A stretch of 60,733 nt of DNA from Fibrobacterota bacterium (GCA_003165595.1 PLWQ01000026.1:1-60733), one strand, 5' to 3'; shown: positions 23,914-33,667, counted from the first letter of the stretch. Program-made: numbers and translations. Notes: generated by a model from the sequence alone, not told the origin.

Positions 23914-26358
23914 ATGAGATCAACATCCCGTTCATTGAGCGCACTCGCGTCCGTCGTCATAATCGTCTGTACAGGTGCCGTCAATCGATCGTATGCCCTG
24001 CAGTACCTCGGCGCGCTTATGGACGACCATTACGACGGGCTGAGCGCCCTCACCCTGAGTCCGGATCAGCAGCACGCGTATGCCGTTTCCCTTCACGGAG
24101 GCGTGTTCTGGTTCAACAGAAATGCCGGGACCGGAGATCTCGCCGTTGCGGGAGAAGCCGCGTGGCTGTTGGCTGGAACCAGCATGATCGGCGGCATGAC
24201 CGATGCCGTTAGTCCCGACGGAAAGTACCTGTACGTGGGAGTTGAGAACGGTTTGCATTGGTTCGCCTGTAACACCTCGACCGGCGCGCTGAGCTACAAC
24301 GGCCAGGTGCTGTCGCCTTCCGACACGAGCGTCCATGTCTACGGGAACTTCTCGATGTCGATAACCCAGGACGGGCAGTATGTGTATGTTGCGTCGTGGT
24401 ACGGCAACGCGGTCCACTGGTTTCAGCGAGATGCGGTTTCCGGAGCCTTGACGTATGCGGGCAGAATGAGGGACAGCATCGACGTTCCCGGGCGAATGGT
24501 CAATCCAAGCTGTATTACAATGACGCCGGACGGGGCAAAGGTGCTTGTGTCGAGCTATTCCAGCAGGAGTCTCACCCTGTTTTCCCGCAACGCAACGTCC
24601 GGGGCGCTCACGCTCGACAGCACCTACATCGACAGCGGAAACGCAACGGGCGCAAGCGGCCTGCTGGCCGCCAGAAGCATTGCCGTGAGTCCGGACGGCA
24701 AAGACGTGTACGTGGGTACGGCTGCCGGCACCGTGGCCCGGTTCCGTTTCGGCGCAAACGGCGCCCTTGTTTACAACGGGACCGTAACGTCCGTTATTGC
24801 CCCGGCCTCGGCCCTGACCATGAGCCCGGACGGCCGGTTTCTTTACGCAGGAGACTGGAACACCCATACCATTGCATGGTTTCTCCGCGATTCCACTACC
24901 GGGGCGCTCATATCCTCAAACTCGCTTCTCAGCAGCGACAGGACCGCTACCGGCGGCGCCTTGCCGGCATCGCTGGTGATCCCGGCAAACGGTGCGAATG
25001 CCTACGCGGTTGGGCGCGACCGGTCATGTGTCACGGTACTCGGCCGCAACGGTTCCAACGGTGCGCTGACGGTTTCGGCCCTGGTCCGAAACACACTGAC
25101 GAATCTTACGGATCTGGGCGGGGCATATTCCGTGGCGGTAAGCAAGAGCGGGGCCGAGGTCTACGTCGCCGCCGCCGCCGACGGCGCGATCGACCGTTTC
25201 GCCCGGAACGCGAAAGACGGTTCATTGACATTTGACACGGCGTATGTCGATATCAGGGAAGCCACCTTCGGCGCGGGCGGGCCCTACTGGCTCGGGCTGA
25301 GTCCGGACCAGAAGTTTCTCTATGCTGCGGGCTACGGCGGCCTTTACTGGTACGGGCGGGACCTGGCATCCGGCAGGCTGACGCTGCGGGGATCGGAGAG
25401 CCTCAGCGGATTGGCGCCGGTCAAGGGAATGTTCAGCGCCGACGGAAAGTATCTGTACCTCGCATATGAGAGCGGACATTCGGTCATGTGGTTTGGCCGG
25501 GACAGCAGTAGCGGGACCCTGACATTGGTCTCCAACGTGAACAATCAGATGGACTCGATAACGGAAATGTTCAGTCCCAATCAGGCAGCCGTCAGTCCCG
25601 ACGGGAAATATGTTTACGTTTCGTCGGGGTTTGCGGGAGAGGGTGTTTTCTGGTTCAACCGGGATGCCGCTACCGGGGCCTTGACCTATGGCGGGAAAGT
25701 GTTGAACAACGCGCACGGCATCACGATCATGACGGACCCTTCCGCCCTGGCAATAAGCCCTAACGGCAAGTACGTGTACGTGGGCTGCGGAAGCTCGATC
25801 GTCTGGCTGAGCCGGGACTCGGCCGGTGCATTGAAGCTTACCGGGTCCCTGTCCAACACTATCGTTGGGCTGCTTCCGGCCACCGCTCTTTCGATGTCGC
25901 CCGATGGCTTGACATTATACGAAATGATGGGTGTGGAAGTGGCGTGGTACAATGTCGACACCGCAACCGGAGTCGCCTCGCTGGCCGGCGCCATCGGGGG
26001 CACGCTGGTGGGCGGCCAGGCCCTGTGGGGAATCCAGGACGGCGCGCTCAGTCCGAATGGGGATTTTCTGTACACCGCGGGCAGCAGCTACGGGTCTGTG
26101 GCATGGCTTTCGACCAACAACAACAGCGGCGCCGTAAAGTTCGGCTGCGCGCAACGGACACCCGGGCAGATGCCGGTCCGGTTGCGCGTTGATGCGCAGG
26201 GAAGGATTGTTGCACCGAAAGGATACGATGTTGCCCTGTTCGACGTATCCGGCCGAAAGATTCAAATGGGACAAAGGGCACAACCTGCAGGAATTTACTT
26301 TGCGAGAATGAACCTGTCGGGAACCGGGGTGGTCACGGCTGTTCCCGTTGTCAAATGA
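23914..26358 (+). CDS. Secreted lactonase-like beta-propeller protein
   Basis: 814 residues: signal peptide (about 1-28) and some fourteen repeats of the form LSPDGKYLYVG...WFNRDAATGALTY, as in the lactonase/YncE propeller family (PF10282-like), enough for two seven-bladed propellers. A short C-terminal sorting-type domain follows (VALFDVSGRKIQMG). AGAGGGA precedes the ATG. It closes the run of four propeller genes behind the TIGR02147 regulator. Enzymatic activity is not implied. Confidence 0.78.
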   Translation: MRSTSRSLSALASVVIIVCTGAVNRSYALQYLGALMDDHYDGLSALTLSPDQQHAYAVSLHGGVFWFNRNAGTGDLAVAGEAAWLLAGTSMIGGMTDAVSPDGKYLYVGVENGLHWFACNTSTGALSYNGQVLSPSDTSVHVYGNFSMSITQDGQYVYVASWYGNAVHWFQRDAVSGALTYAGRMRDSIDVPGRMVNPSCITMTPDGAKVLVSSYSSRSLTLFSRNATSGALTLDSTYIDSGNATGASGLLAARSIAVSPDGKDVYVGTAAGTVARFRFGANGALVYNGTVTSVIAPASALTMSPDGRFLYAGDWNTHTIAWFLRDSTTGALISSNSLLSSDRTATGGALPASLVIPANGANAYAVGRDRSCVTVLGRNGSNGALTVSALVRNTLTNLTDLGGAYSVAVSKSGAEVYVAAAADGAIDRFARNAKDGSLTFDTAYVDIREATFGAGGPYWLGLSPDQKFLYAAGYGGLYWYGRDLASGRLTLRGSESLSGLAPVKGMFSADGKYLYLAYESGHSVMWFGRDSSSGTLTLVSNVNNQMDSITEMFSPNQAAVSPDGKYVYVSSGFAGEGVFWFNRDAATGALTYGGKVLNNAHGITIMTDPSALAISPNGKYVYVGCGSSIVWLSRDSAGALKLTGSLSNTIVGLLPATALSMSPDGLTLYEMMGVEVAWYNVDTATGVASLAGAIGGTLVGGQALWGIQDGALSPNGDFLYTAGSSYGSVAWLSTNNNSGAVKFGCAQRTPGQMPVRLRVDAQGRIVAPKGYDVALFDVSGRKIQMGQRAQPAGIYFARMNLSGTGVVTAVPVVK

Positions 26359-26479
26359 TCTCCGGCCAAACCCCTTGCCGGTCGTGGCTTGACGGGTGTT
26401 TCGCGTAGTGCAGCTGACAATTGACCAAGTAATTTCTAAAGGAATAGAAATGTTGTTGGTTGCTTCGGCAGGCTCTATT

Positions 26480-26499
26480 GCGCCCTTCCTGTTGGGCGC
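26480..26499. terminator. Hairpin between convergent genes
   Basis: Inverted repeat GCGCCC-N8-GGGCGC, extended by ATT/AAT outside, in the 197-bp gap between the stops of the propeller gene and the GH88/GH105-like cluster. Probably a bidirectional terminator, though it lacks a clear T-run. Confidence 0.45.
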
Positions 26500-26555
26500 G
26501 AGCAATCGCGTGGGTGTACCAGGTGCGACAGCCGAAGTCGGGGAACAATGTCCCG

Positions 26556-27878
26556 CTATTTCAGGAATTTGACATAATAGACTCCGCCGCGCGCTATTCG
26601 CTCCGGAAGTGAAATATCCGCTCCGCCGGACGCATCGCACCTCCATAGTCGGGCGCCACGAGCGTCGTAGACTTCAAGTCCGTTCGATCCGGCGGCAACA
26701 CGGACTGTTTTCCTGCCACCGGAAACAATCATCAATGTGCCGATGCCCCAAACCGGCGTTCGGGAAACACGGGTTTGGGACGGCAGAGGCAAACTGCCGG
26801 TCGGCAATCCCACAATTATGGAGACTCCTTCGCCGGCAAGCAGAAACGCTCCATGCCCCTCGGGAATGGCCGTCCAGTTATACGGGGATCCGGGCTGGTT
26901 GCTCCACGACTGGCCGTAACCAACCATGCCGGCGGCGGTGACCACCTTGACAAGCGCAGACCATCCCTTGCGGATAACGGGAACGAAGGTGTTCGCATCG
27001 AGTATTCCCCATTGTACACCAAGCGACATGGCATAGATGAAGAACGAGGTGCAGCTCGATTCCGGGTTCGGGAACTCGGTCGGCTCAAACAGGCTCGTGC
27101 GCCAGAATCCGTCGGGCTGTTGCTTAATGCGAAGCGTGTCGCAGAATGTTTTGAACGTCGCCTCCCACGCAGGCCGGTATTTGGAATTTTGGGGCATGTA
27201 TTTCAAGGAGCGCACGAGGCCGCCAAGCACCCACGCGTTTCCGGGGCCCCAGAATTGCGGATAGCCTTTGGGCGTGGTCTTGAACGAGGGCAGGGTATTC
27301 CAGTACCAGAGTTTGTACACCGTGTCCTGAAAATCCTTTTCGGCCCCGCGGAACATGGCATTGAGTGAATCGTAGTACATCGGATTGCCGGTGATATACC
27401 CCATCATGGCGAAGTCCGGCAGCCCCATGTACACCGCGTCCTGCCAGCCGAAGAGATGGTTCACGGGAGACTTGAGAATACCATCGAGCGCTGTCTTGGA
27501 AACCGCGTATTTGGAGGCGTTGGCGGGAACGGAATCCACGATATAGCGTTCGCAGAACGTCTGGATGCAGCACAGGTTGTCGCCCGTCCCGCCGCCCCAC
27601 GTCCAGTTCCACTTGTTTCCCCACTTGTCGATACTGTCGAGCCATTGCTGTTCTTTTGTGGTGAGATACAGCCCGGTAATGCCGGTCATGATGGTGCCGC
27701 CGTCCCAGTCGTGGTTTATCCCGGCCGCGGTCCCGGCGCCATAGGTAGTGAAGGCGTACTTCGCCACCTTGCGCATGATGCTCTTGATGCTGTCGGGAGC
27801 AAACTCGTCGGCGCGTGCCGTTTGAGCAGTTAACAAAAGCGGAACTAAAACCACCATCACTCGCAGAATACTTTTCAT
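26556..27878 (-). CDS. GH88/GH105-like secreted hydrolase, paralogue 1
   Basis: 440 residues: signal peptide (about 1-23), an (alpha/alpha)6-barrel of GH88/GH105 type, and a short C-terminal sorting-type domain. Family landmarks are WDGGTIMTGITGLY near residue 58, FGWQDAVYMGLPDFAM holding the presumed catalytic Asp, FWGPGNAWVLGGL, and DGFWRTSL. GH105 enzymes hydrolyse unsaturated uronyl ends left by pectate/rhamnogalacturonan lyases. Substrate here is inferred only. It is the last of four tandem paralogues, 14 bp behind the next. AAGGGAG precedes the ATG. Confidence 0.8.
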   Translation of the reverse strand: MKSILRVMVVLVPLLLTAQTARADEFAPDSIKSIMRKVAKYAFTTYGAGTAAGINHDWDGGTIMTGITGLYLTTKEQQWLDSIDKWGNKWNWTWGGGTGDNLCCIQTFCERYIVDSVPANASKYAVSKTALDGILKSPVNHLFGWQDAVYMGLPDFAMMGYITGNPMYYDSLNAMFRGAEKDFQDTVYKLWYWNTLPSFKTTPKGYPQFWGPGNAWVLGGLVRSLKYMPQNSKYRPAWEATFKTFCDTLRIKQQPDGFWRTSLFEPTEFPNPESSCTSFFIYAMSLGVQWGILDANTFVPVIRKGWSALVKVVTAAGMVGYGQSWSNQPGSPYNWTAIPEGHGAFLLAGEGVSIIVGLPTGSLPLPSQTRVSRTPVWGIGTLMIVSGGRKTVRVAAGSNGLEVYDARGARLWRCDASGGADISLPERIARGGVYYVKFLK

Positions 27879-27892
27879 AGAGTTCTCCCTTT

Positions 27893-29245
27893 TTATCTAT
27901 TGACAAACCTTACGAAATAGACGGCATCCGGCAAATTCTTATCCTTCAATGATACCTTCCTTGATCTTGGGCTCTGAACCGTGGCCTGTGAAACAATAAG
28001 TTTCCCATTACAATCGTAGACCGCAAACCCAGAAACGTCTTCCGGCAAAGTGAATGCGTACTGTGAACCTGACAATTTCGCAACACGTATTGCATAGCCC
28101 GTCCGGACAGGTGATTTCAAATTATTCACACGTCCTGCCGCCTGCACGGTCCCGGTCGCATATTTATACACTTCCTCCGCCGCAAGCAGAAACGCGCCCT
28201 CGCCCTCTGCGCTCGAATTACTTACCGGCACGCTTCCCGGCGCGGTCGAAACGCCCTGGCAACGCTGCAGGCGGCCGTCCGCGGCGCTCACGTTTCGCAC
28301 CAGCCCGCTCCATGCTTTTCTCATGGGCTGTTCGATCGTTGCCTTGTCAAGGACGCCGCTATTGAGACCCCGGGCCATGGCAAAACAGAAGAACGCCGTG
28401 CAGCTGGTTTCGTGGTCGGGAAACGCGGCTGTATCGAGCAGGCTCGTGGTCCAAAGTCCGTCGCTCTGCTGCAGCGCGGCAACGGCAACGCATTGCTCCC
28501 TAAACTGCTGCGTGAGAGAATCGCGTCCGTGATAGTTCTGCCCCATGTACTTGATCACCCTGGCACAACCGCCCAGAACCCATGCCTCGCCCGGTCCCCA
28601 AAAAACGGGTTTGCCATCGGGGCTTGTCTGGGTCTTGTACCCGGCGTCGCGCCAGTAAAGATGATATTGCGTAGAATAAAGCTGTCCCGCCCAGTACCAC
28701 CAGTTGACCGAAAGCGTGTCCCAGTACTTGCTGCTGTCGGTGATGGCGCCCAGCATGGCAATTGCCGGAGGCGCCATGTATAAGGCATCACACCAGTACC
28801 ACTGGCTGTACGGATTGTCGTAGTTGAGGTGATAGTTGGCTTCCCATGTTGCAATCATATACTGGTTTGCGGGCACGGGATTGACCATATACGCTTCACA
28901 GAAGCTCTGACAGATGCACTGATTGTCCGGGTTGCGGGAAAGGCCGGCGTTATTTGGAGTCTGCCAGGAAACCGCCTGCGCCCACGCCTTGACGCTGTCG
29001 AGATATTTCTGGTCTTTGGTGAGCCTGTACGCCGCCATCACGCCCGTCATGTAGGCGCCATCGTCCCAATCCCAGTGCGAGACAAACCCGTCGCCCAGTT
29101 TCTGAATGCCGCCTTTGAGGCGGTAGTTGACGACTTTTCGGGCTATCGAGGTGATTGAATCGGGAGAGAATTCGTCGGGGAAGGAGTATTGCGCAAGTAC
29201 AATTAATGACAGAATTGTTATTCCTACGCGCATATGACCCACCAT
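27893..29245 (-). CDS. GH88/GH105-like secreted hydrolase, paralogue 2
   Basis: 450 residues, same architecture. Landmarks: WDWDDGAYMTGVMAAY, QSFCEAYMVNP, WYWCDALYMAPPAIAML with the presumed catalytic Asp, YWRDAGYKT, FWGPGEAWVLGG and HETSCTAFFCFAMARG. C-terminal sorting-type domain (FAVYDCNGKLIVSQ). Start is either 29245 (AAGGGAGA immediately upstream) or the ATG at 29233. The conserved mature start DEFSPDSI lies just after the signal peptide, as in its paralogues. Confidence 0.8.
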   Translation of the reverse strand: MVGHMRVGITILSLIVLAQYSFPDEFSPDSITSIARKVVNYRLKGGIQKLGDGFVSHWDWDDGAYMTGVMAAYRLTKDQKYLDSVKAWAQAVSWQTPNNAGLSRNPDNQCICQSFCEAYMVNPVPANQYMIATWEANYHLNYDNPYSQWYWCDALYMAPPAIAMLGAITDSSKYWDTLSVNWWYWAGQLYSTQYHLYWRDAGYKTQTSPDGKPVFWGPGEAWVLGGCARVIKYMGQNYHGRDSLTQQFREQCVAVAALQQSDGLWTTSLLDTAAFPDHETSCTAFFCFAMARGLNSGVLDKATIEQPMRKAWSGLVRNVSAADGRLQRCQGVSTAPGSVPVSNSSAEGEGAFLLAAEEVYKYATGTVQAAGRVNNLKSPVRTGYAIRVAKLSGSQYAFTLPEDVSGFAVYDCNGKLIVSQATVQSPRSRKVSLKDKNLPDAVYFVRFVNR

Positions 29246-29383
29246 TCTCCCTTTTGCAGGTATGCTCCAAATATAATGATTTTTCGGGAAAGCGCCCGGA
29301 TTACCTATAACGGCAAAAAGGATAAATTCAATATTCCGTAAACAGCAACATTTTCTTCATCACAACAGCCTCGACGGAATATC

Positions 29384-30727
29384 CTAAAAACCGAACCTGA
29401 TCATAAGCAGGCGGTTTTCTCCCAACAATACCGGAACCCGAATCCTGGATTCATTTGTAACGTCCCGCATCCATACGCATCTGCCGCTCGCGTCAAACAG
29501 GGACGCGCGCCGCGCCCGCGGCGGAACCGCAACCGCAGCGGATTGCCCAATCGCAACAAACAACGGCCTTGACATGCCGGATTCGGAATGAACGTCCCGG
29601 ATATTTCTTTTGACCGAAACCGTAGCGTGGGTCGCCATCTTCCACATTTCCTCTCCGGCAAGCATGAACGCGCCTTCGCCTTCGAACGAGGAGTGGCCGA
29701 CGTTTATGGAGGCGGGCTGGTCGCTGACGTCCTCGCACCTTTGAAGGCTGCCGTCGGTTCCCACGTTCGCCACGAGATCGCGCCAGGCCGTGCGTGCGCA
29801 GCCGATATACTGCGCCGAATCCAGCACGTGATTGTTGATGCCCCACGCCATGCCGAAGCAGAAGAACGCAGACGCGCTTGACTCGGGATCGGGCCATTGC
29901 GTGTGGTCGCGCATGCTCGTGGTCCACAGACCGCTGTACTGCGTATTATTCATGCCCTGCTCGGCTTTTATCGCGGCCGCCATATTCCCGAACTGCGTCA
30001 GCCACTTCGACCGCGCCGGATGAGTGAGCGGTATGTCCTGCAATACGCGCGTCATCCCGCCGTACACCCACGCCACGCCGCACGACCAGAACACGGGCTG
30101 GCCGTTTGCCGCCTTCTGCGTCTTGAATCCTCCGTCGCGGTACCAGAGATGATAGGAGGTATCGTAGAGAAAGCCGCTCACGTCCCACCAGTAACGGTCG
30201 AGCGTGTCGATGAACGCGTTGTTGTTGATTGCACGAGAGTAGCGGGACACCGCGGGCGGCGCCATGTACAACGCGTCGTCCCAGCTCCACAGGGTGTGCG
30301 GCTGCGGGGTCTTTACAACGTAGAAGAGATTTTCGAGGTTGGCCCGCACCTTTGCGATCATCGAATCGTTTTCGGGTTTGGGGTTGCACAGGTAAATTTC
30401 GCAATAGGTCTGGAAACAGCAGATATCGTCGGCAAGCGTGGTAAGCGGGGTGATTGCCGGCAGCCATGCGAACTTCACCGCCCATTGTGTGGCATAGGTG
30501 AGGTATGCGGGGTCTTTGGTGATCCGGTACATTGCCATGATGCCCGTAAGGTAAGCGCCGCCGTCCCAGGTGTTGGGATAGATCGGACCAGCCTTCATAT
30601 GGTAAGACGCGACCCGCTTCGTGATCCCGATGATGCTGTCTGGAGAAAATTCGTCGGACAAGGCAGTTGAAGACAGGGTTATGACAATAATGTTGAATGA
30701 AATGAGAATTGCGGAAAATGGTTTCAT
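29384..30727 (-). CDS. GH88/GH105-like secreted hydrolase, paralogue 3
   Basis: 447 residues, the most divergent of the four. Landmarks are WDGGAYLTGIMAMY, LWSWDDALYMAPPAVSRY, WYRDGGFKT, FWSCGVAWVYGG (where the others have FWGPG), and ESSASAFFCFGMAWG. The C-terminal sorting-type region (ASLFDASGRCVWMRDV) is shortened. The changed FWSCG segment could alter specificity. A 138-bp gap separates it from paralogue 2 and 36 bp from paralogue 4. Confidence 0.78.
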   Translation of the reverse strand: MKPFSAILISFNIIVITLSSTALSDEFSPDSIIGITKRVASYHMKAGPIYPNTWDGGAYLTGIMAMYRITKDPAYLTYATQWAVKFAWLPAITPLTTLADDICCFQTYCEIYLCNPKPENDSMIAKVRANLENLFYVVKTPQPHTLWSWDDALYMAPPAVSRYSRAINNNAFIDTLDRYWWDVSGFLYDTSYHLWYRDGGFKTQKAANGQPVFWSCGVAWVYGGMTRVLQDIPLTHPARSKWLTQFGNMAAAIKAEQGMNNTQYSGLWTTSMRDHTQWPDPESSASAFFCFGMAWGINNHVLDSAQYIGCARTAWRDLVANVGTDGSLQRCEDVSDQPASINVGHSSFEGEGAFMLAGEEMWKMATHATVSVKRNIRDVHSESGMSRPLFVAIGQSAAVAVPPRARRASLFDASGRCVWMRDVTNESRIRVPVLLGENRLLMIRFGF

Positions 30728-30763
30728 GAGGATTTTACCTATGTAGGAAGTATGTATTGTATA

Positions 30764-32110
30764 CTATCGGGAAAATTTAATCAAATAAACACTGTTCCTT
30801 GTCCCGGCATACGATACGGCAGCCGATGTGTTCCCTTGTCCAGACAAAGTGCGTGATTGACAAATTTTCTTGCCCTGCGCCGTGTAAACCTCGCATTCTG
30901 TGGCGCCTGCAGGCAAAGCAATCCTGCCTTTCAGTCCTGAAACAAGGCGATATGCACCTGATGATTTCCTCTCAACCGGCTTCTTCCAATCGTGAACTCC
31001 TACAGCCCCGGTCACCCGCTTGTACAGTTCCTCTCCGGCAAGCAGCAAAGCGCCTTCGCCCTCGGAGCTCGAATAATAATCGAACATTGCGTCGCTCGGT
31101 TCCGTGCCGACTACCTGGCAGTACATGAGTTTGCCGTCGGCCGCTATGTTTCTTACAAGGCCGCTCCATGCTTTTCGCATCGGCGGCGTGAATGTCGCCG
31201 AATCCAGTATCCGGTTGTTGATACCCCATGCCATTGCAAAGCAAAAGAACGCGGTGGAACTCGTCTCATGTTTGGGCCACTGCACCGAATCGAGGAGGCT
31301 CGTTGTCCACAGGCCGTCTCCCTGCTGCACGGCCACAACCGCTGCCAACTGGTCACGGAACTGGGTTATCATCGAGTCCCGCCCGTGATAACCGGCAGGC
31401 GTGTATTTGAGCACGCGCGCCTGGCCGCCAAGAACCCAGGCTTCGCCGGGTCCCCAGAAAATGGGCTTGCCGTTTGCCGCAAGTTTGGGCGGTTTGTATC
31501 CGGCGTCGCGCCAATACAGGTGGACCGTGTCATTGTACAGCATGCCCGCGTCGTCCCACCAGCATTTGTAAAGCGAGTCCAAAATACGCGTTTGCCCGGT
31601 TATGGACGCGAGCATGGCCAGGCCCGGCGGCGCCATGTACAGCGCATCGCACCAGAACCAGTTGGAACGGCCCGAAGGGGACTGGTTCAGGTAATCCGCG
31701 GTGACGCGGCTCTGCCATGGCTGATACATATATTTCTTTGAGGTGTCGGCCGCGAACATATACGATTCGCAGAATGTCTGGGCGCAGCACTCGTTGTCCG
31801 GGTTCGAACTGGCAGGCGACCAGTTCGCGCCCGTTCCGAACTTGACGATGCTGTCGAGGTATTGGTGGTCATTTGTACGGCGGTACAATGCGCAGATGCC
31901 GGTCATGTACGCTCCCGCGTCCCAGTTGGTGCCGCCGCCGAAGTAATCGCCGAGATTGTTTACGCTATGCGACAACCGGTATTGCGCGACCTTTCGCATT
32001 ATTTTTGTAATTGAGTCGGGAGAAAACTCGTCGGCCGAAACGGGCAGGAAAATACCGGCGAAACAAACGATCAGAATACAGGTAAATACCGGGTTCCAGG
32101 GATTTTTCAT
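30764..32110 (-). CDS. GH88/GH105-like secreted hydrolase, paralogue 4
   Basis: 448 residues with signal peptide, mature start DEFSPDSI, (alpha/alpha)6-barrel landmarks (WDAGAYMTGICALY, WFWCDALYMAPPGLAML, YWRDAGYKP, FWGPGEAWVLGG, HETSSTAFFCFAMAWG) and a C-terminal sorting-type domain. First gene of the four, so the cluster promoter should lie upstream of it. The ATG at 32108-32110 has GAGGAG eight bases upstream; the longer frame has none. Confidence 0.82.
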   Translation of the reverse strand: MKNPWNPVFTCILIVCFAGIFLPVSADEFSPDSITKIMRKVAQYRLSHSVNNLGDYFGGGTNWDAGAYMTGICALYRRTNDHQYLDSIVKFGTGANWSPASSNPDNECCAQTFCESYMFAADTSKKYMYQPWQSRVTADYLNQSPSGRSNWFWCDALYMAPPGLAMLASITGQTRILDSLYKCWWDDAGMLYNDTVHLYWRDAGYKPPKLAANGKPIFWGPGEAWVLGGQARVLKYTPAGYHGRDSMITQFRDQLAAVVAVQQGDGLWTTSLLDSVQWPKHETSSTAFFCFAMAWGINNRILDSATFTPPMRKAWSGLVRNIAADGKLMYCQVVGTEPSDAMFDYYSSSEGEGALLLAGEELYKRVTGAVGVHDWKKPVERKSSGAYRLVSGLKGRIALPAGATECEVYTAQGKKICQSRTLSGQGNTSAAVSYAGTRNSVYLIKFSR

Positions 32111-32481
32111 GCGTCCGCTCCTCTTGAAATACCGTACCCTCTTAACAAGTCGCAATTTGCCGGATGCGCAGGTGCGCGGAGACGGGTATGCCTCCGCCGT
32201 CACCCCGGCATTTACCCAACAATATATGAACCATTGACTATCTCCGCCGATGAAATCCGCATACTTAAGATTATCTGTTATATGAGTTTGTAACGGGGAA
32301 TATTATTGGTAATTTAGTTTACGTTACAGTCAGTTATTTTGGGGAAGGGCCACTTGAGCCGCGGAAGAACAGGCCCCGCATGAAAAACCGGGTACGGTCC
32401 GGCGGACAAGTAAACGACCGCAGCCACAAGAGATTCCCAGGGGCAGCAAGTAATAAACTCCTAACCAAAAGGCAAAAGGAT
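32111..32481. promoter_or_regulatory. Divergent promoter region, hydrolase cluster and FGE-like gene
   Basis: 371 bp between oppositely transcribed secreted-protein genes, so promoters for both must lie here. I see an inverted repeat GTAACG (32290-32295) / CGTTAC (32322-32327) spanning an AT-rich stretch, which could be an operator. No promoter with both boxes at good spacing was convincing. Confidence 0.35.
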
Positions 32482-33615
32482 ATGAAAAAGATCTTTGCAG
32501 GAACCGTTGGAGTCGGCATTATCACTCTCTGCACTGTGGCGTCCCCCATTTCAGGGGCAACGGTTTTCCCCGGCATGAAGCTGATTCCGGCCGGGACTTT
32601 TACAATGGGCGCTGTTCCGGAAGATCCCTTTCAGGAAGGCGATGAAGTTCCCATTCATACGGTAACATTCACCAATGCTTGGTACTTCGACTCAACCAAG
32701 GTTACTCAACAAGATTATCTTGCGCTCATGGGCATAAACCCATCGGTCTACACAGCCAGCACTCTCAATCCGGTTGACAATCTAACATGGTACGACGCCA
32801 TGCTGTATTGCAATGCCCGCAGTAAGCGTGACGGCTGGGACACGGTTTACAGCTACACGTCGGTAACCGGCACGCCCGGAAATGGAGCCACCAACCTTGT
32901 GGGTCTGGTGCAGAATTTGACCAGGAACGGCTACCGCCTGCCGACCGAAGCGCTCTGGGAATATGCTTGCCGGGCCGGGACCCGCTTTACCTATTACTGG
33001 AGTGATAGCTCATCGGCTATCGGCACCTATGCGTGGGTGAGCCAGACCACTGCTCACCCCGTGGCGGCCAAGCTGCCCAATGCGTGGAAATTATACGACA
33101 TATTGGGCAATGGCTATGAATGGTGCGGAGATTTCTATAAAGCGTATACCGCGGCGGCTCAGACCGATCCAACCGGGGCGCTCACCGGAACAAATCCGAA
33201 TTGCCGCGCGTGGACCTTTCAACTTTCAATCACCGCAGTCCGTTGTTCCAACCGCCGGGCCGACTATCCCCCTGTAACCCGTGCGGACATGGGCCTTCGG
33301 CCTGTTCTTCCCGCCACCTCGGCCGGAACGGTGAAGCAGGAAAGCGGCCTGGAAGCAAAAACGCAATCGTTTGCGGAATGGAATGCCGCGCGCAAAAGCA
33401 TGGAAGTTTCTTTTACGTTGCCCGCAAGCGCTCCGGTTGACATATCGTTATACGATTGCGCCGGTTCTCGGATTGCACAATTGTTTAACGGGGCAATGTC
33501 GGCCGGCTTTCACCACATGTTGTTGCCTGCCGGCAACAACGCCCGGGGAACGTATTTTCTGGCGCTTACCGGCGCCGGCAGGACGTTGGTTAAGCGAATC
33601 GTTCGTGTGAAGTAG
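32482..33615 (+). CDS. Secreted FGE-sulfatase (SUMF1)-domain protein
   Basis: 377 residues: signal peptide (about 1-25), an FGE-sulfatase domain (FPGMKLIPAGTFTMGA; VTQQDYLALMGINPS; NPVDNLTWYDAMLYCN; YRLPTEALWEYACRAGT; GNGYEWCGDFY) and a C-terminal sorting-type domain (VDISLYDCAGSRI). In Fibrobacterota such domains are a large secreted family and most are not known to make formylglycine. Start chosen at the ATG at 32482, where the signal peptide begins. Confidence 0.85.
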   Translation: MKKIFAGTVGVGIITLCTVASPISGATVFPGMKLIPAGTFTMGAVPEDPFQEGDEVPIHTVTFTNAWYFDSTKVTQQDYLALMGINPSVYTASTLNPVDNLTWYDAMLYCNARSKRDGWDTVYSYTSVTGTPGNGATNLVGLVQNLTRNGYRLPTEALWEYACRAGTRFTYYWSDSSSAIGTYAWVSQTTAHPVAAKLPNAWKLYDILGNGYEWCGDFYKAYTAAAQTDPTGALTGTNPNCRAWTFQLSITAVRCSNRRADYPPVTRADMGLRPVLPATSAGTVKQESGLEAKTQSFAEWNAARKSMEVSFTLPASAPVDISLYDCAGSRIAQLFNGAMSAGFHHMLLPAGNNARGTYFLALTGAGRTLVKRIVRVK

Positions 33616-33652
33616 GGGAAGATATTTATAGCCAGAATCGATTGAAGGACCC

Positions 33653-33667
33653 CGCAGCAGAGCTGCG
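33653..33667. repeat. Short hairpin between convergent genes
   Basis: CGCAGC-AGA-GCTGCG, resembling the REP-like hairpin at 303-322. It lies in the 161-bp gap between two stops and may act as a terminator. Confidence 0.4.

Noticed and set aside
24396-25235. 279-codon plus-strand frame inside the lactonase-like gene
   Set aside because: Out-of-frame shadow of a repetitive propeller gene, rich in Arg and Gly.
26556-32110. Assembly duplication of the four hydrolase genes
   Set aside because: The paralogues differ throughout in sequence and gap length, so they are true diverged copies.
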